Origin: Sipunculus nudus
Lineage: Eukaryota > Annelida > Sipuncula > Golfingiida > Sipunculidae
Length of the DNA: 64,000 bases
Assembly: GCA_026874595.1 (NCBI GenBank)
Contig: CM049309.1
Location: 1,152,076-1,216,075 of the forward strand
Direction: 5' to 3'
Position 1 is the stretch's first letter; the number at the start of each line of letters is the position of its first letter. Of the stretch, positions 26,001 to 41,000 are shown piece after piece. A program made the position numbers and the translations under genes. The notes beneath the pieces were generated by a model. That model was not told the origin of the DNA. It did no database searches and worked only from the letters and a program-made list of their open reading frames with translations.

Positions 26001-29000
26001 TATATAGAGGTATTTATTTTAAACCACTTGAAAATACAATGAGTTATTTTAAATTATTCTTTTTTTTCATACTAATGCCTGGGGTTAAGCACAACATTTC
26101 ACAAATACAGATACATTATTTGAAGAATGTTCTGACTAAGCAAAATGAATCAGATAATAAAAATGGAATAGGGACATCCATGATCATGGATACTTTCAAA
26201 CAATCAAAAATCACTTTTGAATCAAGTTAAAGGGGCCTGTTCCTATACCTGACAACTATTAACTAAAGATAGTGATTTTTGAATCAAGTTAAATGGGCCT
26301 GTTCCTATACCTGACAACTATTAACTAAAGATAGTGATTTTTGAATCAAGTTAAAGGGGCCTGTTCCTATACCTGACAACTATTAACTTAAGATAGTGAT
26401 TTTTTAATCAAGTTAAAGGGGCCTGTTCCTATACCTGACAACTATTAACTAAAGATAGTGATTTTTGAATCAAGTTAAAGGGCCTGTTCCTATACCTGAC
26501 AACTATTAACTAAAGATAGTGATTTTTGAATCATGTTAAAGGGGCCTGTTCCTTTACCTGACAACTATTAACTAAAGATAGTGATTTTTTAATCAAGTTA
26601 AAGGGGCCTGTTCCTATACCTGACAAATAGTAACTAAAGATAGTGATTTTTGAATCAAGTTAAAGAGGCCTGTTCCTATACCTGACAACTATTAACTAAA
26701 GATAGTGATTTTTGAATCAAGTTAAAGGGGCCTGTTCCTATACCTGACAAATAGTAACTAAAGATAATCCCTTGAACATTTTATAAACAAGAGACCTGTG
26801 GGTCACAGCACTCAGCTGAAATTGGAATGAGAATATTTTTATAACTAGGAAACCAAGGGTCTTGATTATCAGCTGAACTGGTCAAAAGGAGAGGTTTATG
26901 AGTTATTGTTTTCAAAATATGGGTCCTGTGATCAGTTTGAAGCCAACCTGTCTAACCAAACTGGAGTGTTTATCTAAAAACTAATCTGTCAATGGATGGG
27001 CCCTGTGACCTTGACCTTTGACAAAGTGACCCCAAAATCAAAAGAAACCTTCCCCAATTCGTATGTGGAAGATTGAACGTTTGGGATGAATGTTTGGCTG
27101 AAAATGCATCCACAATCTTTTAAAAGAAGTGGGTCCTGTGACCTTGACCTTCGACCTTATGACCCCAAAAGGGTTCTTACATTATTGATAGGCATATATA
27201 AGTCAAGTTTGAAACCAATAGGTCAATCCAAACTGGAGTCATCATCTGGAAACAAATATTTGGACATTCAGAAAGACAAAAAGACAGACGGACATGGTGA
27301 TTAATATAAGGCATTCACTTATTCAAACAGGGCCCTAATAAACAACACAAGGTTTCAGGGCATGATGAATCCACAGATGCAAATCTGTTAGTATCTATAT
27401 AATTTAGCAGTCTCAAAATAAAGAAAAATAGCATCAAACAGATCAAAGCCTACAGGGCTAATGCAAACCAGTGCAATGGGATATAACCAGGTATAATGCT
27501 TCCAATGCTGGGCCATTACTTTTCAAGTTCATGTGTAACATTTATATAAACAATTTAAGTACTAAACATTTTGATCAAGAACCAATTACACAAACATCAC
27601 TGCTGAAATTCAGGCATGGGTGCACACAACACAAAAATTATTGTAGCTGGCACCACCAGTCTTGCATACAATGAAGCTATCACAGATGTATATATATATA
27701 TGTCTAATTTAAGGCTGATATATCAAACCCCATCCCCCACCCCACCCCCTGAGAATAAGCAGGGACCTACACTGTGCAAAAATTATTGAAGGTGGTGCCA
27801 CCAGTCTTGTACATGTGATGCTATCCTATTTATATAAATATGCCTAATTTCAGGTTGATATATCAAATTCCTCTGTAGAAATAAGCAGGCACATACACTG
27901 TGCAAAAGTCATCGTACATGGCGACACCTGTCTTGTGAACGAGAAAGCCATCAATAATGCATAGACAGGTAAAAATATCAGACCAATACATCAAACTTCC
28001 TTTGTGTTTGATGCACTGGGCTGACCAGGCTAAGGTGAGAAAGGCAGTTGCCCCGAGTGAACTGTGAAAAATTTATTGGCTCAAGCCACTGCACTGAGTG
28101 AACTCTTGACCTTTACCTTGCTGCACACATGGCACAAAAGGCAGTCTGCCAAAGCTATAAACAGATCCAGGCTAAACTTTGATGCCAAATCTGATGCAGT
28201 GGGCAGTCTGCAAAAGCTATAAATAGAATGCAGCTACTGCACTGAGTTAACTCTTGCCCTGTACCTGGTTGCACTGAGTGAACTCTTGAGCTGTTGCATA
28301 CTCTGACAATGTTGGCAGTCTGCCAATGATGTAAATAGGTCCGTGCCAAATCTGATGCAGGGGGCAGTCTGCCAAAGCTATAAACAGAATGCAGCTTCAG
28401 CACTGAGTGAACTCTTGACCTATATCTGGCTGCACTGAGTGAACTTTAGACCTGATGCCTAATCTGACACAGTCGGCAGTCTGCAAAAGCTATAAATAGA
28501 TCCAGGCTGAACTTTGGCGCCAAATCTGATGCAGTGGGCAGTCTGCCAAAGATATTTATAGATACAAACACAAGCTTGGCCTGTTGGTAAATCTGTTTAC
28601 ACATACTGAAAGACTTTGGCTAAAATGCTTTTTTTTAAGCTGATGCATTCATAAGATTTTTTTATAAAAATGTTTAAAATAAAAAAAGATGCAGTCCTTT
28701 AATTTTTAAAGGTCTAATAATTGTGCCAAAAATCATTTAGGTAAACTTGAATGAAGGCCACCTAAGAATCATTTTTGTGCAATGTTTCATAAATTGAAAC
28801 AACAGTTTTGCAGAAGGAGACTATAGCAGCACTATATTTGAAACAGGCTTACTAATGGCCTCAAGAAAAAATTAAGCTTTCTATGACTCTACCAAAAATA
28901 AATGAACCCAACCTATTCTTATACAATTTAAAAACCCTACCCTATCCTTTAATATTCTTGTGAAAAATTAAACCATTCAGCTTGACAGTTTCATCATAAA

Positions 29001-32000
29001 ACATTTTAAAGTTGAAAGTGGCTAAAATTACAAGGTTTCTGATCATAAAAAATAGGTCGATGTAGGTGGCCCCACAAAAACTGCAATTTTAAATGAGTCA
29101 CATGACCAACATTTGCACAAAATATAGTGATCATAGCTCCTATTTTACTGAGACTGTTAAGTTAGTATGCTTACTTGCCAAATGACTAATTTCAAATTCC
29201 TGTAACTTGGCCAAAATTCATCAAACCAAAACCATTTGAACAAACTTGAGAGAGCTGGTATCTGGAATCATTTCTGTGAAATATTGCACCATTTGGCTGA
29301 ATAATTTTTGAGAAGAAGATTTCAAAGGTTTTTTAGCTTTTTCCTGATAATATGTAAGTTAATGCAGGAGCACCACAAAACACTCAATCCCACAAAATTT
29401 GATATTTGACAGATTTCTGCATAAAATTATGGGATGCTAGTGGACGGACAGCAAATGGACAAAGGACCATGACTATAGCTCAGATGACTTATATTCAGCT
29501 GAGTTAAAATGCTTAAATTTTTTTTTTAATCCAGGTGGTGACACCAATCTGCAGGAACTGATGAAACAGTCCATGATGAATATGCATGCAAAGAAAAATG
29601 GTAATCAATGCATAAGTTGTTCAGATAATGGAGCTTTTGTATATAATTTTTAATTATTCCTGGGGGTGCTTCTGAGCCCCATAGTTTGGAGGATATGGGT
29701 AACAGGAACCGAATATCAGATTTCCTGGAACTCCTATGATGTCAAATTAGAAGTTTCTAGGTCGAACAGTTATAATTTGTGCCCAGTTTATGGACAACAA
29801 CATCTTTGAAGGTCTCAAAAATAGACAAAACAAGAAAATTAAAGGAACTTTTGTCCTCAGCTTTGGGCTCTTGTTATATTTCATCCTTGATTAGCAACCA
29901 AAATTATGACATGTGGAGAAATCTTGAGGGCACATGAATCTTAAACAAATGTACTATGACATGTGGAGACATCTGCAGGCGAACATTAAAACTAAAACAC
30001 ATTGAGAAATTGTACCAAAATATGATTATGTTATTTTGAGCTGGAGAGTATTATATTTCAGATAGACATTCCAAAACCAATCCAAACCGAGGTATGCATG
30101 AGACCAATCACTGACCCAAATTTGAATGATATCCGATAATATTTAGGAAAGTTATTGCACAGAAATGAATCTGACTGGCAGAGAGACAGACAGACAGACA
30201 AAGGGACAGACAGACAAACCTAAATCAATGTCCCCTATTCTGCAGGAGCGCAGGCCAAAAATATGTAAAATTTAGAAACAAGGGACCCATGGGTCACGGC
30301 GCTCAGCTTAAGTTTGAAATTTTTGCAAATGCAAAATATTCTATTTTAATGTTTTTCATTTATATAAGCATATGAGAAGCTAAGAGGAAAGAGGCCCTCC
30401 TACTTGGTTATAGTAAATTTCTAAATATATGATTGCAAACTAATACTCTGACAAGACTGTCATGAAGAAAAACAGTAAAAGTTTTGAGAAACTGAGATGG
30501 ATATGAAAAATTTACAGATGGACAGGCAAGTGGATTAATGCATTTAAGTTTATATATAAGCCTATTATTTAGGCATATCTACTTTTTCCATTAAATTAGT
30601 TTTTATCTGATTATTTTTTTATTTACAAGTTTTATAAATTTGTATTAAATAACACTGAAAATATAAATTAAAATATTAGAATTCTAAGTTGCAATCATTA
30701 TATATCCAGAGTGTAGCTCATATTGGGTCATATTATGCATACACATATATTTTTATTATTTTTAAATCACAAATGTTCAAACTGAATTTAAAAGAAAATA
30801 ATGCCACAACATGGCATCTACAAGATTATTCCTTGAATCACAATTAAAAAATTTTGCACATTGGAGTTTTCAGTACATGCTTAATCTTATTCACAGATAT
30901 AAAATAAAAGATTCAGTAAATTTGGTAAAATAAAAACATCTTTTCAAATAAAGTATACACACTGTTGGTTGAATGAGGGACAAACAATATCATTATGCTA
31001 ATTACGATCTCAGCTATAATTTATTACTGAAATTAATAGTCAATTTCACACCTGGTGAAGTTTTTACTCTTCTCGAGTAAGGCATTACTTATCTGATGAA
31101 CATCCCCACTTTCATAGCAATACACCACTATGTGGACACAATTAAATGTGCACTTAAATCATTGTAACCCTGGTGGTGAATACAAAATCTAAAATGTAGC
31201 ATTGCATAGCCAAGAATAAAATGAAATACAGAAAATTATAACATTCATCTAGTTAATGCACCATCTAGGGGGTGGTGTGCAGGGCAGAGGGAAAGCCTGC
31301 TAGTAGTGGCCAAGCTGAGCCAAGGCAAGCTGCCTGGGGTGGGTTACATAATGCAAGTGAAGGCTGTACTACTAGGTGGGCTAGATGTAAACAACACTTC
31401 ACATGGTGTATAAAAACTTGAATAAAAGCTACTCTTTTCAAACAATTCCTTTGAAATTTCAGATTTTAAAAGATTAAATCCTTATGTATATATGCTGTGA
31501 AAATTAAATCAACAGTGCTTTCAGGAAACAAACATGCCATGATTTAAGGAACTTAGAGTTGAAGCTGGGGAGCTTAGCTCTAGCAAACTGCATAACACTA
31601 GCTTGATGTAAACAATATGTGACATGGTGCTTGAAAACTTGAATAAAATCTAGTTTTTGATCAACTGGTTTCAAATTTTTGGTATTAACAGATGAAATGC
31701 TATCAAAAACATGCTGTGAAAATTAAATCCACAGCAGTTACAGGAAAAAAACGTGCCGTGGCCAAAGTTGGGCAAAATTTAAGGTACCAATTTTTATTTT
31801 TGCTAATATTTTAAAAAATTTAAAAGATTTTAATCTAATTTTGGGTATACAATTTAATTTTGATTAATTTAAGTTATATTACTGGAAAAAAAAGTCCTTA
31901 GCTTTAACATGTTTTGTGTTAAGCGATCAAATATCTTTTCTGATTTTTCACAAAATGCATTATGTTTGAGCCCATAACTTTTTTAAATTATATAAAACAG

Positions 32001-35000
32001 ACCTTATTTCTGGCATGTACATATGAACTATATAGAAGAATATTTATGGTAAATATGAGGAAAAACAGATGGGTGGTTTTGATATTAGGCAGTCCTGAAG
32101 TGTGAAAATATGTTTTTAATAAAAAATTGAGGTTTTTTTCTTAATTTCTCAAAGGAACAAAGTCGCAAAGACCCAGTTTTCAGCTTGGTAGGAGATCTTG
32201 GGGACATCTTATATTATGCCAACAGCCTGGGGAGCACAGAGATGTGCACTGAATGGCCTACAGTCACAAAAGTGGACTGCTTGACAATGTAAGGGAATAC
32301 AACAAGAGCCTCCCAAAAAAATTCAATAACTAGCCTAATTTTGCAGCTTTTATTTTTAAATTTCAGATTTTAACAGATTAAATCCTTATGTGTACATGCT
32401 GTGAAAATTTAATCCACAGTACTTACAGGAAAAAAACGTGCCATGGCCAAAGTTGGGCAAAATTTAAGGTACCAATTTTATATTTTTGCCAATATTAAAA
32501 AAATTAACAGATTTTGATCTAATTTTTGGTATACAATTAAATTTTGATTAATTAAAGTTGTATTACTGAAAAAAAGTCCCTACCTTTAGCACTTTTGGCC
32601 TTAAGTGACCAAATATCTTTCCTGATTTTTTTTACAAATTCCATTATGTTTGGGCCCATAACTTTTTTAAATTAAATAACACTGATTTTTATTCTGGCAT
32701 GTACATAGGAACTATCTAGAGGAATATTTATGGTAAATATGAAGAAAACCAGATGAGTGGTTTTGATATTAGGCAGGCCTGAAGTATGAAAATTGATTTC
32801 TAATAAAAAACTGAGGTTTTTCCTTAATATCTCAAAGGAACGAAATCCTATTGACCTATTTATAGGAGATTTTGGGGACATCTAACTGTATGCCGAATTT
32901 CAGATTCGTAGGTCCAATGGTGTCGAAACGTGCCAGTCTTATGGACAGACAGACAGACGGAATGACAGACAGACGGACGACGGACAATGGACCACGACTA
33001 TAGCTCAGATGACTTATAGTCAGCTGAGCTAATAAACAAGTGACCCATGGGTCATGACGCTCAGCTGACTGGGAAGAGATTCGCTAAAGGAAATTTTATC
33101 ATCAGAATGGTAGTATATACCCATTCAACTGAAGCATCAAACAGATTAACCAACAGGCCAAGATTTAGTCTGTATTTATATATCTCAAAAATAGGGAAAA
33201 AATGTGTAAACTTAAAAAACTAGAATACGGGTAGCCGACAAGTGACTACGTGTATCCGCCAAAATCAGAGTGGAATGGTTGAAGTGAGGCATGGATTGAG
33301 TGGCAAGGGGAAATAGAGTAAGGTATGTTGCTTATTAGCATGGATGTCTGCAGCCTAAATGTGTATGTAGGTTGTGCCACCTACCACAAATCCAGAAAGC
33401 TGTCCAAGTTGTATACATATGCAAAATTTTAGGCAGAAAAGTCAAACCACTACATGTATATGAGTGATTTTAGCTGACGGCAGACAAACAGACAGACGCT
33501 GTGCAAAAATGGTTGCAGGTGGCCCCTCCAGTTTTGTGTATGATAAAGACCTATGTGAGATCTATACACATGGAAAATTTTGGCCCAATCAGTCAAACGG
33601 TTCCTGAGATATGAGCTTGGATGTGATCAGTGTGAACGTGAATGTAGGTGGCGCCATCTGTCATAAAATCAAGAAAGCTATCCTGGATGTATATGCATGC
33701 CGAATTTAAGGTGAATTAGTCAATTCACTGCAGAGATATGAGTGATTTTAACCCAAGGCAGATGAACAGATGGACACTGTGCAAACATGGTTACAGGTGG
33801 CGCCACCATTTTTGTGTATGTTATAAAGCAATCCAAGGGCTACATTTGTATAAATTTTATTTCCTGATTGGTCAAACGGTTCTCGAGATATGAGGGTTTA
33901 TGTGTGGATCAGACGCACAAATGGACGCAGGATAAAAGGGACAGGTCAGAGGTAAACACAAATTGGTTAGGCACTAGTTCACATGTGACTAGATAATTAG
34001 TGTAAGTTTCGGAAAAATCGGTCCATTTTTCTCAGAGGAGCTCTCTGGAAACAAACGTGGCGGCGGCGGAGGAACCCGGTCAAAAACATAGTATCTGCAA
34101 AACTTCGTTTTGGAGGATACAAAAATACAGGTGGCTCCACCAGTCTGCAGAAACTAATAAAAACACTTAATGGTCAATATCCATGCAAAGAATAATGGTT
34201 ATCTCTGCATTAGTTGTTCAGATACTTCAGCTTTTGTATCAAATTGTCCATTATTCTGAGGGATACTTCAGAGTCCTATAGCTTGAAGGATATGGGTAAC
34301 AGAGACCTAATTTCAAGTTTCCACAGGCACTCTTCATGGGCCTCCTTGTATGACAAGAATGAAGTTTCTAGGTCCAGTTGTTGCAATTTGTACCCTGTTG
34401 ACAGATAACCACATCTTTAAAGGTCTCAAAAAAAGAGAAAAAAAATTCGTAAAAATTTGAAAAAAATAGAGGTGGCGCACCCAGTCTGCAGAAACTGATG
34501 GAACAGCTCATGATCCATATGTATGCCGAAAATCATGACCATCAGTGTTGTAGTTATTGAGATATTGAAGATTTTGTATGAAATTTTTGACTACTCTGGG
34601 GGGTACTTTGGGGCCCCATAGCTCTAGGGTTGGGTAACAAAGACCTAATTTCTGGTTTCCATGGAGACTTTTCATAGGTCTCGCAGTGTTTCGAGAATGA
34701 AGATTCTAGGTTCAGTCTTTACGATTTGTGCCTTGTTAACAGATGACAGCACCCTCAAAGGTCTCAAAAATAGAGGAAAAAATCGTAAAAAAAACCCGAA
34801 CAAATACAGGTTGTGCCACCAGTCTGCAAGAACTGATGAAACACCTCTTGATCAATATGTATGCCAAAAATCATGACCATCAGTGATGTAGTTATTGAGA
34901 TATTGAAGTTTTTGTATGAAATTTTTGACTACTCTGGGGGGTACTTTGGGGCCCCATATCTCGATGGATATGGGTAACAGAGACCTAATTTCTGGTTTCC

Positions 35001-38000
35001 ATGGAGACTTTTCATAGGTCTCTCAGTGTGTCAAGAATGAAGATTCTAGGTGCAGTCGTTACGATTTATGCGACGTTAACAGATGACAGCATCCTTAAAG
35101 GTCTCAAAAATAGAGGTAGAAATCGTAAAAAAATCAAACAATAAAGGTGGCGCCACCAGTCTGTAGGAACTGATGATACATCTCATGATCAATATGTATG
35201 CCGAATAAAATGACCATCAGTGATGTAGTTATTGAGATATTGAAGTTTTTGTATGAAATTTTTGACTACTCTGGGGGGGTACTTTGGGGCCCAATAGCTC
35301 GAAGGATATGGGTAACAGAGACCTTATTTCTGGTTTCCAAGGAGATTTTTCATGGACCTCTCAGTGTGGCAAGAATTAAGATTCTAGGTCCAGTCTTTAC
35401 GATTTGTGCCTTGTTAACAGATGTTCACATTTTGAAAGGTCTCAAAAATAGAGAAAAAAATTCATAAAAAATCCAACGATACAGGTGGCGCCACCAGTCT
35501 GCAGGCAGTGATGACACATCTCATGATCAATAGTTATGCCACAAATTATGACCATCAGTCAAGTAGTTAATGAGATATTGAAGTTTTTGTATGAAATTTT
35601 TGACTTTTCTTGGGGGTACTTTGGGGCCCCATAGCTCAAAGAATATGGGTAACAGAGACCTAATTTCTTGTTTCCATGGAGACTTTCCATAGGTCTCTCA
35701 GTGTGTCGAGAATAAAGATTCTAGGTCCAGTCATTACGATTTGTGCCACGCTTACAGATGACAGCATCCTTAAAGGTCTCAAAAATAGAGGAAAAAATCG
35801 TGAAAAATCGAACAATACAGGTGGCGCCACCAGTCTGCAGGAACTGATGAAACATCTCATAATCAATATGTATGCCAAAAATCATGACCATCAGTGATGT
35901 AGTAATTGAGATATTGAAGTTTTTGTATGAAATTTTTGACTACTCTGGGGGGTACTTTGGGGCCCCTTAGCTGCAAGGATATGGGTAACAGAGACCTAAT
36001 TTCTGGTTTCCATGGAGACTTTTCATAGGTCTCTCAGTGTGTTGAGAATGAAGATTCTAGGTCCAGTCGTTATGATTTGTGCCTTGTTAACAGATGTTCA
36101 CATTTTTAAAGGTATCAAAAATAGAGAAAAAAATTCGTAAAAAATCGAAAAATACAGGTGGCGCCACCAGTCCTCAGGAAGTGATGATACATCTCATGAT
36201 CAATATGTATGCCGAATATAATGACCATCAGTCAAGTAGTTAATGAGATATTGAAGTTTTTGTATGAAATTTTTGACTTTTCTGGGGGGTACTTTGGGGC
36301 CCCATAGCTGGAAGGATATGGGTAACAGAGACCTAATTTCTGGTTTCCAAGGAGATTTTTCATTGACCTCTCAGAATGTAAAGTTACAAGATTCTAAGTC
36401 CAGCGGTTACGATTTGTGCCAGGTTAACGGACAGACAGACAGACGGACAGACGGACAGACAGACGAGGGACAAAGAGTGATTGCTATAGCTCAGCATGAC
36501 TGAAAGTCAGCTGAGCTAAAATTCATGACCATCTGTATTGTAGTTATTGAGATGTTGCATTTTTTTTAAATCAAATTTTCCATTATTCTTGGGGGTAATT
36601 GGGAGCCCCACAGCTCAAATGATATGGGTAACAGAGACCTTATTTCAGGTTTCCATGGAGACTTTTCATAGGTCTCTCACTGTGTCAAGAATGAAGATTC
36701 TAGGTCCAGTCTTAACGATTTGTGCCCTGTTAACAGATGTCAACATTTTTAAAGACCTCAAAAACAGAGAAAACAATTCGTAAAGAATCGAAAAATACAG
36801 GTGGCGCCACCAGTCTGCAGAAACTGATGAAACATCCCATGATCAATATGTATGCCAAAAATCATGACTATCAATGATGTAGTTAATGAGATATTGAAGT
36901 TTTTGTATGAAATTTTTCACTATTCTGGGGGGTACTTTGGGGCCCCATAGCTCAAAGGATTTGGGTAACAGAGACCTAATTTCTGGTTTCCATGGAGACT
37001 TTTTATAGGTCACTCACTGTGTCAAGAATGAAGATTCTAGGTCCAGTCTTTACGATTTGTGCCGTGTTAACAGTTGTTCACATATTTAAGGGTCTCAAAA
37101 ATAGAGAAAAAAATTTGTAAAAAATCTAAAAATACAGGTGGCGCCACCAGTCTGCAGGAACTGATGGAACATCTCATGATAAATATGTATGCCAAAAATC
37201 ATAACCGTCAGTGATGTAGTTAATGAGATATTAAAGTTTTTGTATGAAATTTTTTACTATTCTGGGGGGTACTTTGGGGCCAAATAGCTCGAAGGATATG
37301 GGTAACAGAGACCTAATTTCTCGTTTCCAAGGAGATTTTTCATTGACCTCTCAGAATGTAAAGTTACAAGATTCTAAGTCCGGCGGTTACGATTTGTGCC
37401 AGGTTAACGGACAGACTGACGGACAGACGGACGGACAGACGGACAGACGGACGACGGACAAAGAGTGATCGCTATAGCTCAGCATGACTGAAAGTCAGCT
37501 GAGCTAAAAATTGAGGTTTTTCCTTAATTTCTTAAAAGTCGCAAAGACCCAGTTTTCCAATTGGTAGGAGATCTTTGGGACATCTAACATTAAGCCAAAT
37601 TTTGGGTTCCTAGGTCTTATGGTTTCAAAACTTGCCACATCTACGGACAGACGGATGGACAAGGGACAATTGACAACGACTATAGCTCAGATGACTTATA
37701 TTCAGCTGAGCTAAAAATGTGTAAAAATAAAAAAAAATACAGGTGGTGCCACCAGTCTCCCAGAACTGATGTAACACTCCATGATGATAATGCATGCAAA
37801 GAATCATTGTGATCAATGCATTAGTTGCTCAGATACTGGAGCTTTTGTATAAATTTTAATTATTCTAGGGGGGTAATCCTGAGCCCCATAGCTTGGAGGA
37901 TAAGGGTAACAGCAACCTAATTTCTGGTTTCCAAGGAGATTTTTCATGGACCTCCCAGGATGTCAAGTTAGATGATTCCAGGTCTAGCGGTTATGATTTG

Positions 38001-41000
38001 TGCCTGGTTAAGGGACAGACTGACAGACTGCCTGACGGAATGACAGAGGAAGGACAAAGACCAATCACTATAGCTGAGATGACTTTCAGTCAGCTGAGCT
38101 AACAACCATTTTACAACCATTTTCTGTGATAATCTATTGAACATTTAATAATGACTTAGGCTAAACGGTGGCAATCACATACAGGCAGTTGCTTTCCATC
38201 AAGACTAACTGTAGTAATTTTGCATTCAATTTTTTTTTTCAGAGCAGTTACCCTTACAAATTATATTTTCATATTTAACATTTCATTTATTCAGTAAGAG
38301 ACAAATTAAAACACCAAGATATCATGAATATGTGTCAAAACTGATGATTTCCTTTTATCCTGTAGTCATCCAAATCCCTTTTTCAGATAATCAAACTGTT
38401 ACAACTGAACAAGTCACTTTAAATTACCTGAATGTATACACATTTTATACACAGTCACTTTAAATTACCTGAATGTATACACATTTTATACACAGTCACT
38501 TTAAATTACCTGAATGTATACACATTTTATACACAGTCACTTTAAATTACCTGAATGTATACACCTTTTAATATTTTTATACACAGTCACTTTAAATTAC
38601 CTGAATGTATACACATTATATACCTGAATGTATACACATTTTATACCTGAATGTATACACATTTTATACCTGAATGTATACACATTTTATACCTGAATGT
38701 ATACACATTATATACCTGAATGTATACATATTTTATATCTGAATGTATACACATTTTATACCTGAATGTATACACATTTTATACTTTAATGTATACATAT
38801 TTTAATGTATACACATTTTATACACACTAAAAAAATTGAAGATCAATCTGAAGATTGATATTTTGCTTTTCTTAGAATTTGGTTGAAACAATTTTTTGTA
38901 TTACACCTGGGTAAAAATATGCAATATTTCAAAGGTCACTGCACTCAAATGAAACCTTGGGACTAAACACAATGTCTCCCCAAGGGGAGAGGAAGAAGTG
39001 GTGGGGGAGTATACAACTAATGTGACTTGAATTTGTTTTCCATTACCTTGATTACATCCAGGTGAAGAAGGTTCTGCCAGCGTGAGGCAGGAAGCAGGGA
39101 CAGTGTCACCAGTTCATCTGATATCTGCTCTGGGGTTTTGAACTCTGTAACCTCATAGTCTTCCTCTTCCTCCTCTTGACCTTGTTCATCTGTTAAACCT
39201 GAGACACAACATTTAATAATTTAATTACAGGTAAGTCAATCAGGACCAGCAGGTATCTGCTGATATATTAATAATATAAAAAGCTTATTCAATACTGAAT
39301 ATTTTAAGGGTAAAAATAAGTGCCATAATTAACTGTTAGTCCATTTTTATTCTAACAGTTCATTAATAATTCAGGATTTAACTTTAAAAGTCTTATTCCT
39401 ACAATTTTTACATATTTTAGTTTATATTTAGAATGATATGGCACTGCATTTAAAACTTTTATGTTAAAGACATAGACCTGGACTTTAAAAGATATGACCT
39501 TAACAAGGAAACCTCTTATCCTTCAAAGTTTTTTAACCTTTTGAAATTCTTTTTATCACATCAAAGATTATTATATGATTTTATAGATATAATATAGATA
39601 TTATAGGCACATGTGGAGTAAGTGATTTTACCTCAATTTAATCCAGATTCATGAATTCCATTCCGTTTTTTAATTTGAATAAGTTTACCATTTGGTTATC
39701 CTTTATTCAGTTTCACAATATGTTATACAAGGAGACTGACTGGTTTTGGTATTATGAAGTTTATACATAACATTTTTCCTGACCTTGTGACCTTATGGTG
39801 GTTGTGGGCATGGCCATGACCTCTGGCTGATAGCTGGCAGGTAAAGGTCGAAGGGCAATATGTGCATACAAGGTCATATTGGACCACAGGTATAGCCCAA
39901 GGTCATCAACATGTGTCGTGGCCAAAAAGTCTCCCGTTGGTGACAACGCTAGTGACGTCACGGCAGCATCCGTCAAAAAGCAGTCTATCAATCTGAAATA
40001 AAATAAAAAGTCTTATAACAGTTGCACTGATCTGTATTCTTAAAATGGAAACACTGACAGGTCAGGCAGGGTCCTTCAAGACCCTTGACTTTCCAAAATC
40101 ATTAGGGTCTTCCTAGTTTTCCCTTAGAGCTATAAAAGACAAACTTTTAATTCAGTTCAAAAACCTTGACCTGTGATGCTGAACTTTGACCCTACAGTCA
40201 GGAGCATTCATCTAAGACTGAAACAATTTGTGAATACCATTGATTTGGGATCATGATCTACCTTGACCCTGGTGATGAGTCTAATATATGCATAGTTTAA
40301 ATCTATACTGGAGCTATTATCCAGGAACAGAAAGATTCACAGACTGATGGACAGTGAGATTACTCATTAAGTCACTCACCTTTTGGTGTGGTATAACAAA
40401 ATCTCATATTAATTCATGTCATACAGAACAAGTGGCCCACAGGGCATGACTATGAGCTGATATTATAACAGGGTGAAAAAAATTCTGATATGGAAACTTG
40501 AACAATGCGTTGAATGATTTCTGCTATGGAGTACCCATATTCATGCTTATGCCTATATATCTTAGAAAATAAGTTACAGTGACCTTATTTAGGGTTTCCA
40601 AGAAGATTTTATCAGTAACTCCTACGATTTTTGTCCATCTGACTTATAGGGTGTTCAATCATGTTCTTTCACATAGCTTAAAAAATAGGTCACAGTGACC
40701 ATATTTAGGATTTCCAAGAAGATTTTAAAAGGACTTCCCTGGATCTTAATTAAATCATAAGTTTATAGGTCCAACTGCTATAATATGTGCCTGTCTGTAA
40801 AACAGACTGCTAAAATCATGTCTCTTAACATAGCTGGCAGAATATATGTCACTGTGACAATATTTACTATTTACAAGCATTGACCTCCCTGAATCTTAAT
40901 CAGATTACAAGTTTCTTTCTCACAAATTGTGAAGGTCTGGTTATAGGTTATAGGGTACTCAAATCATATTCTTTCACAAAATGTAGGTCAGTGACCTTAT

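Noticed and set aside
22565-34130. Reverse transcriptase, transposase or Rep/helicase genes in the interspersed elements
   Set aside because: No frame of useful length or catalytic motif was seen; all elements here look non-autonomous.
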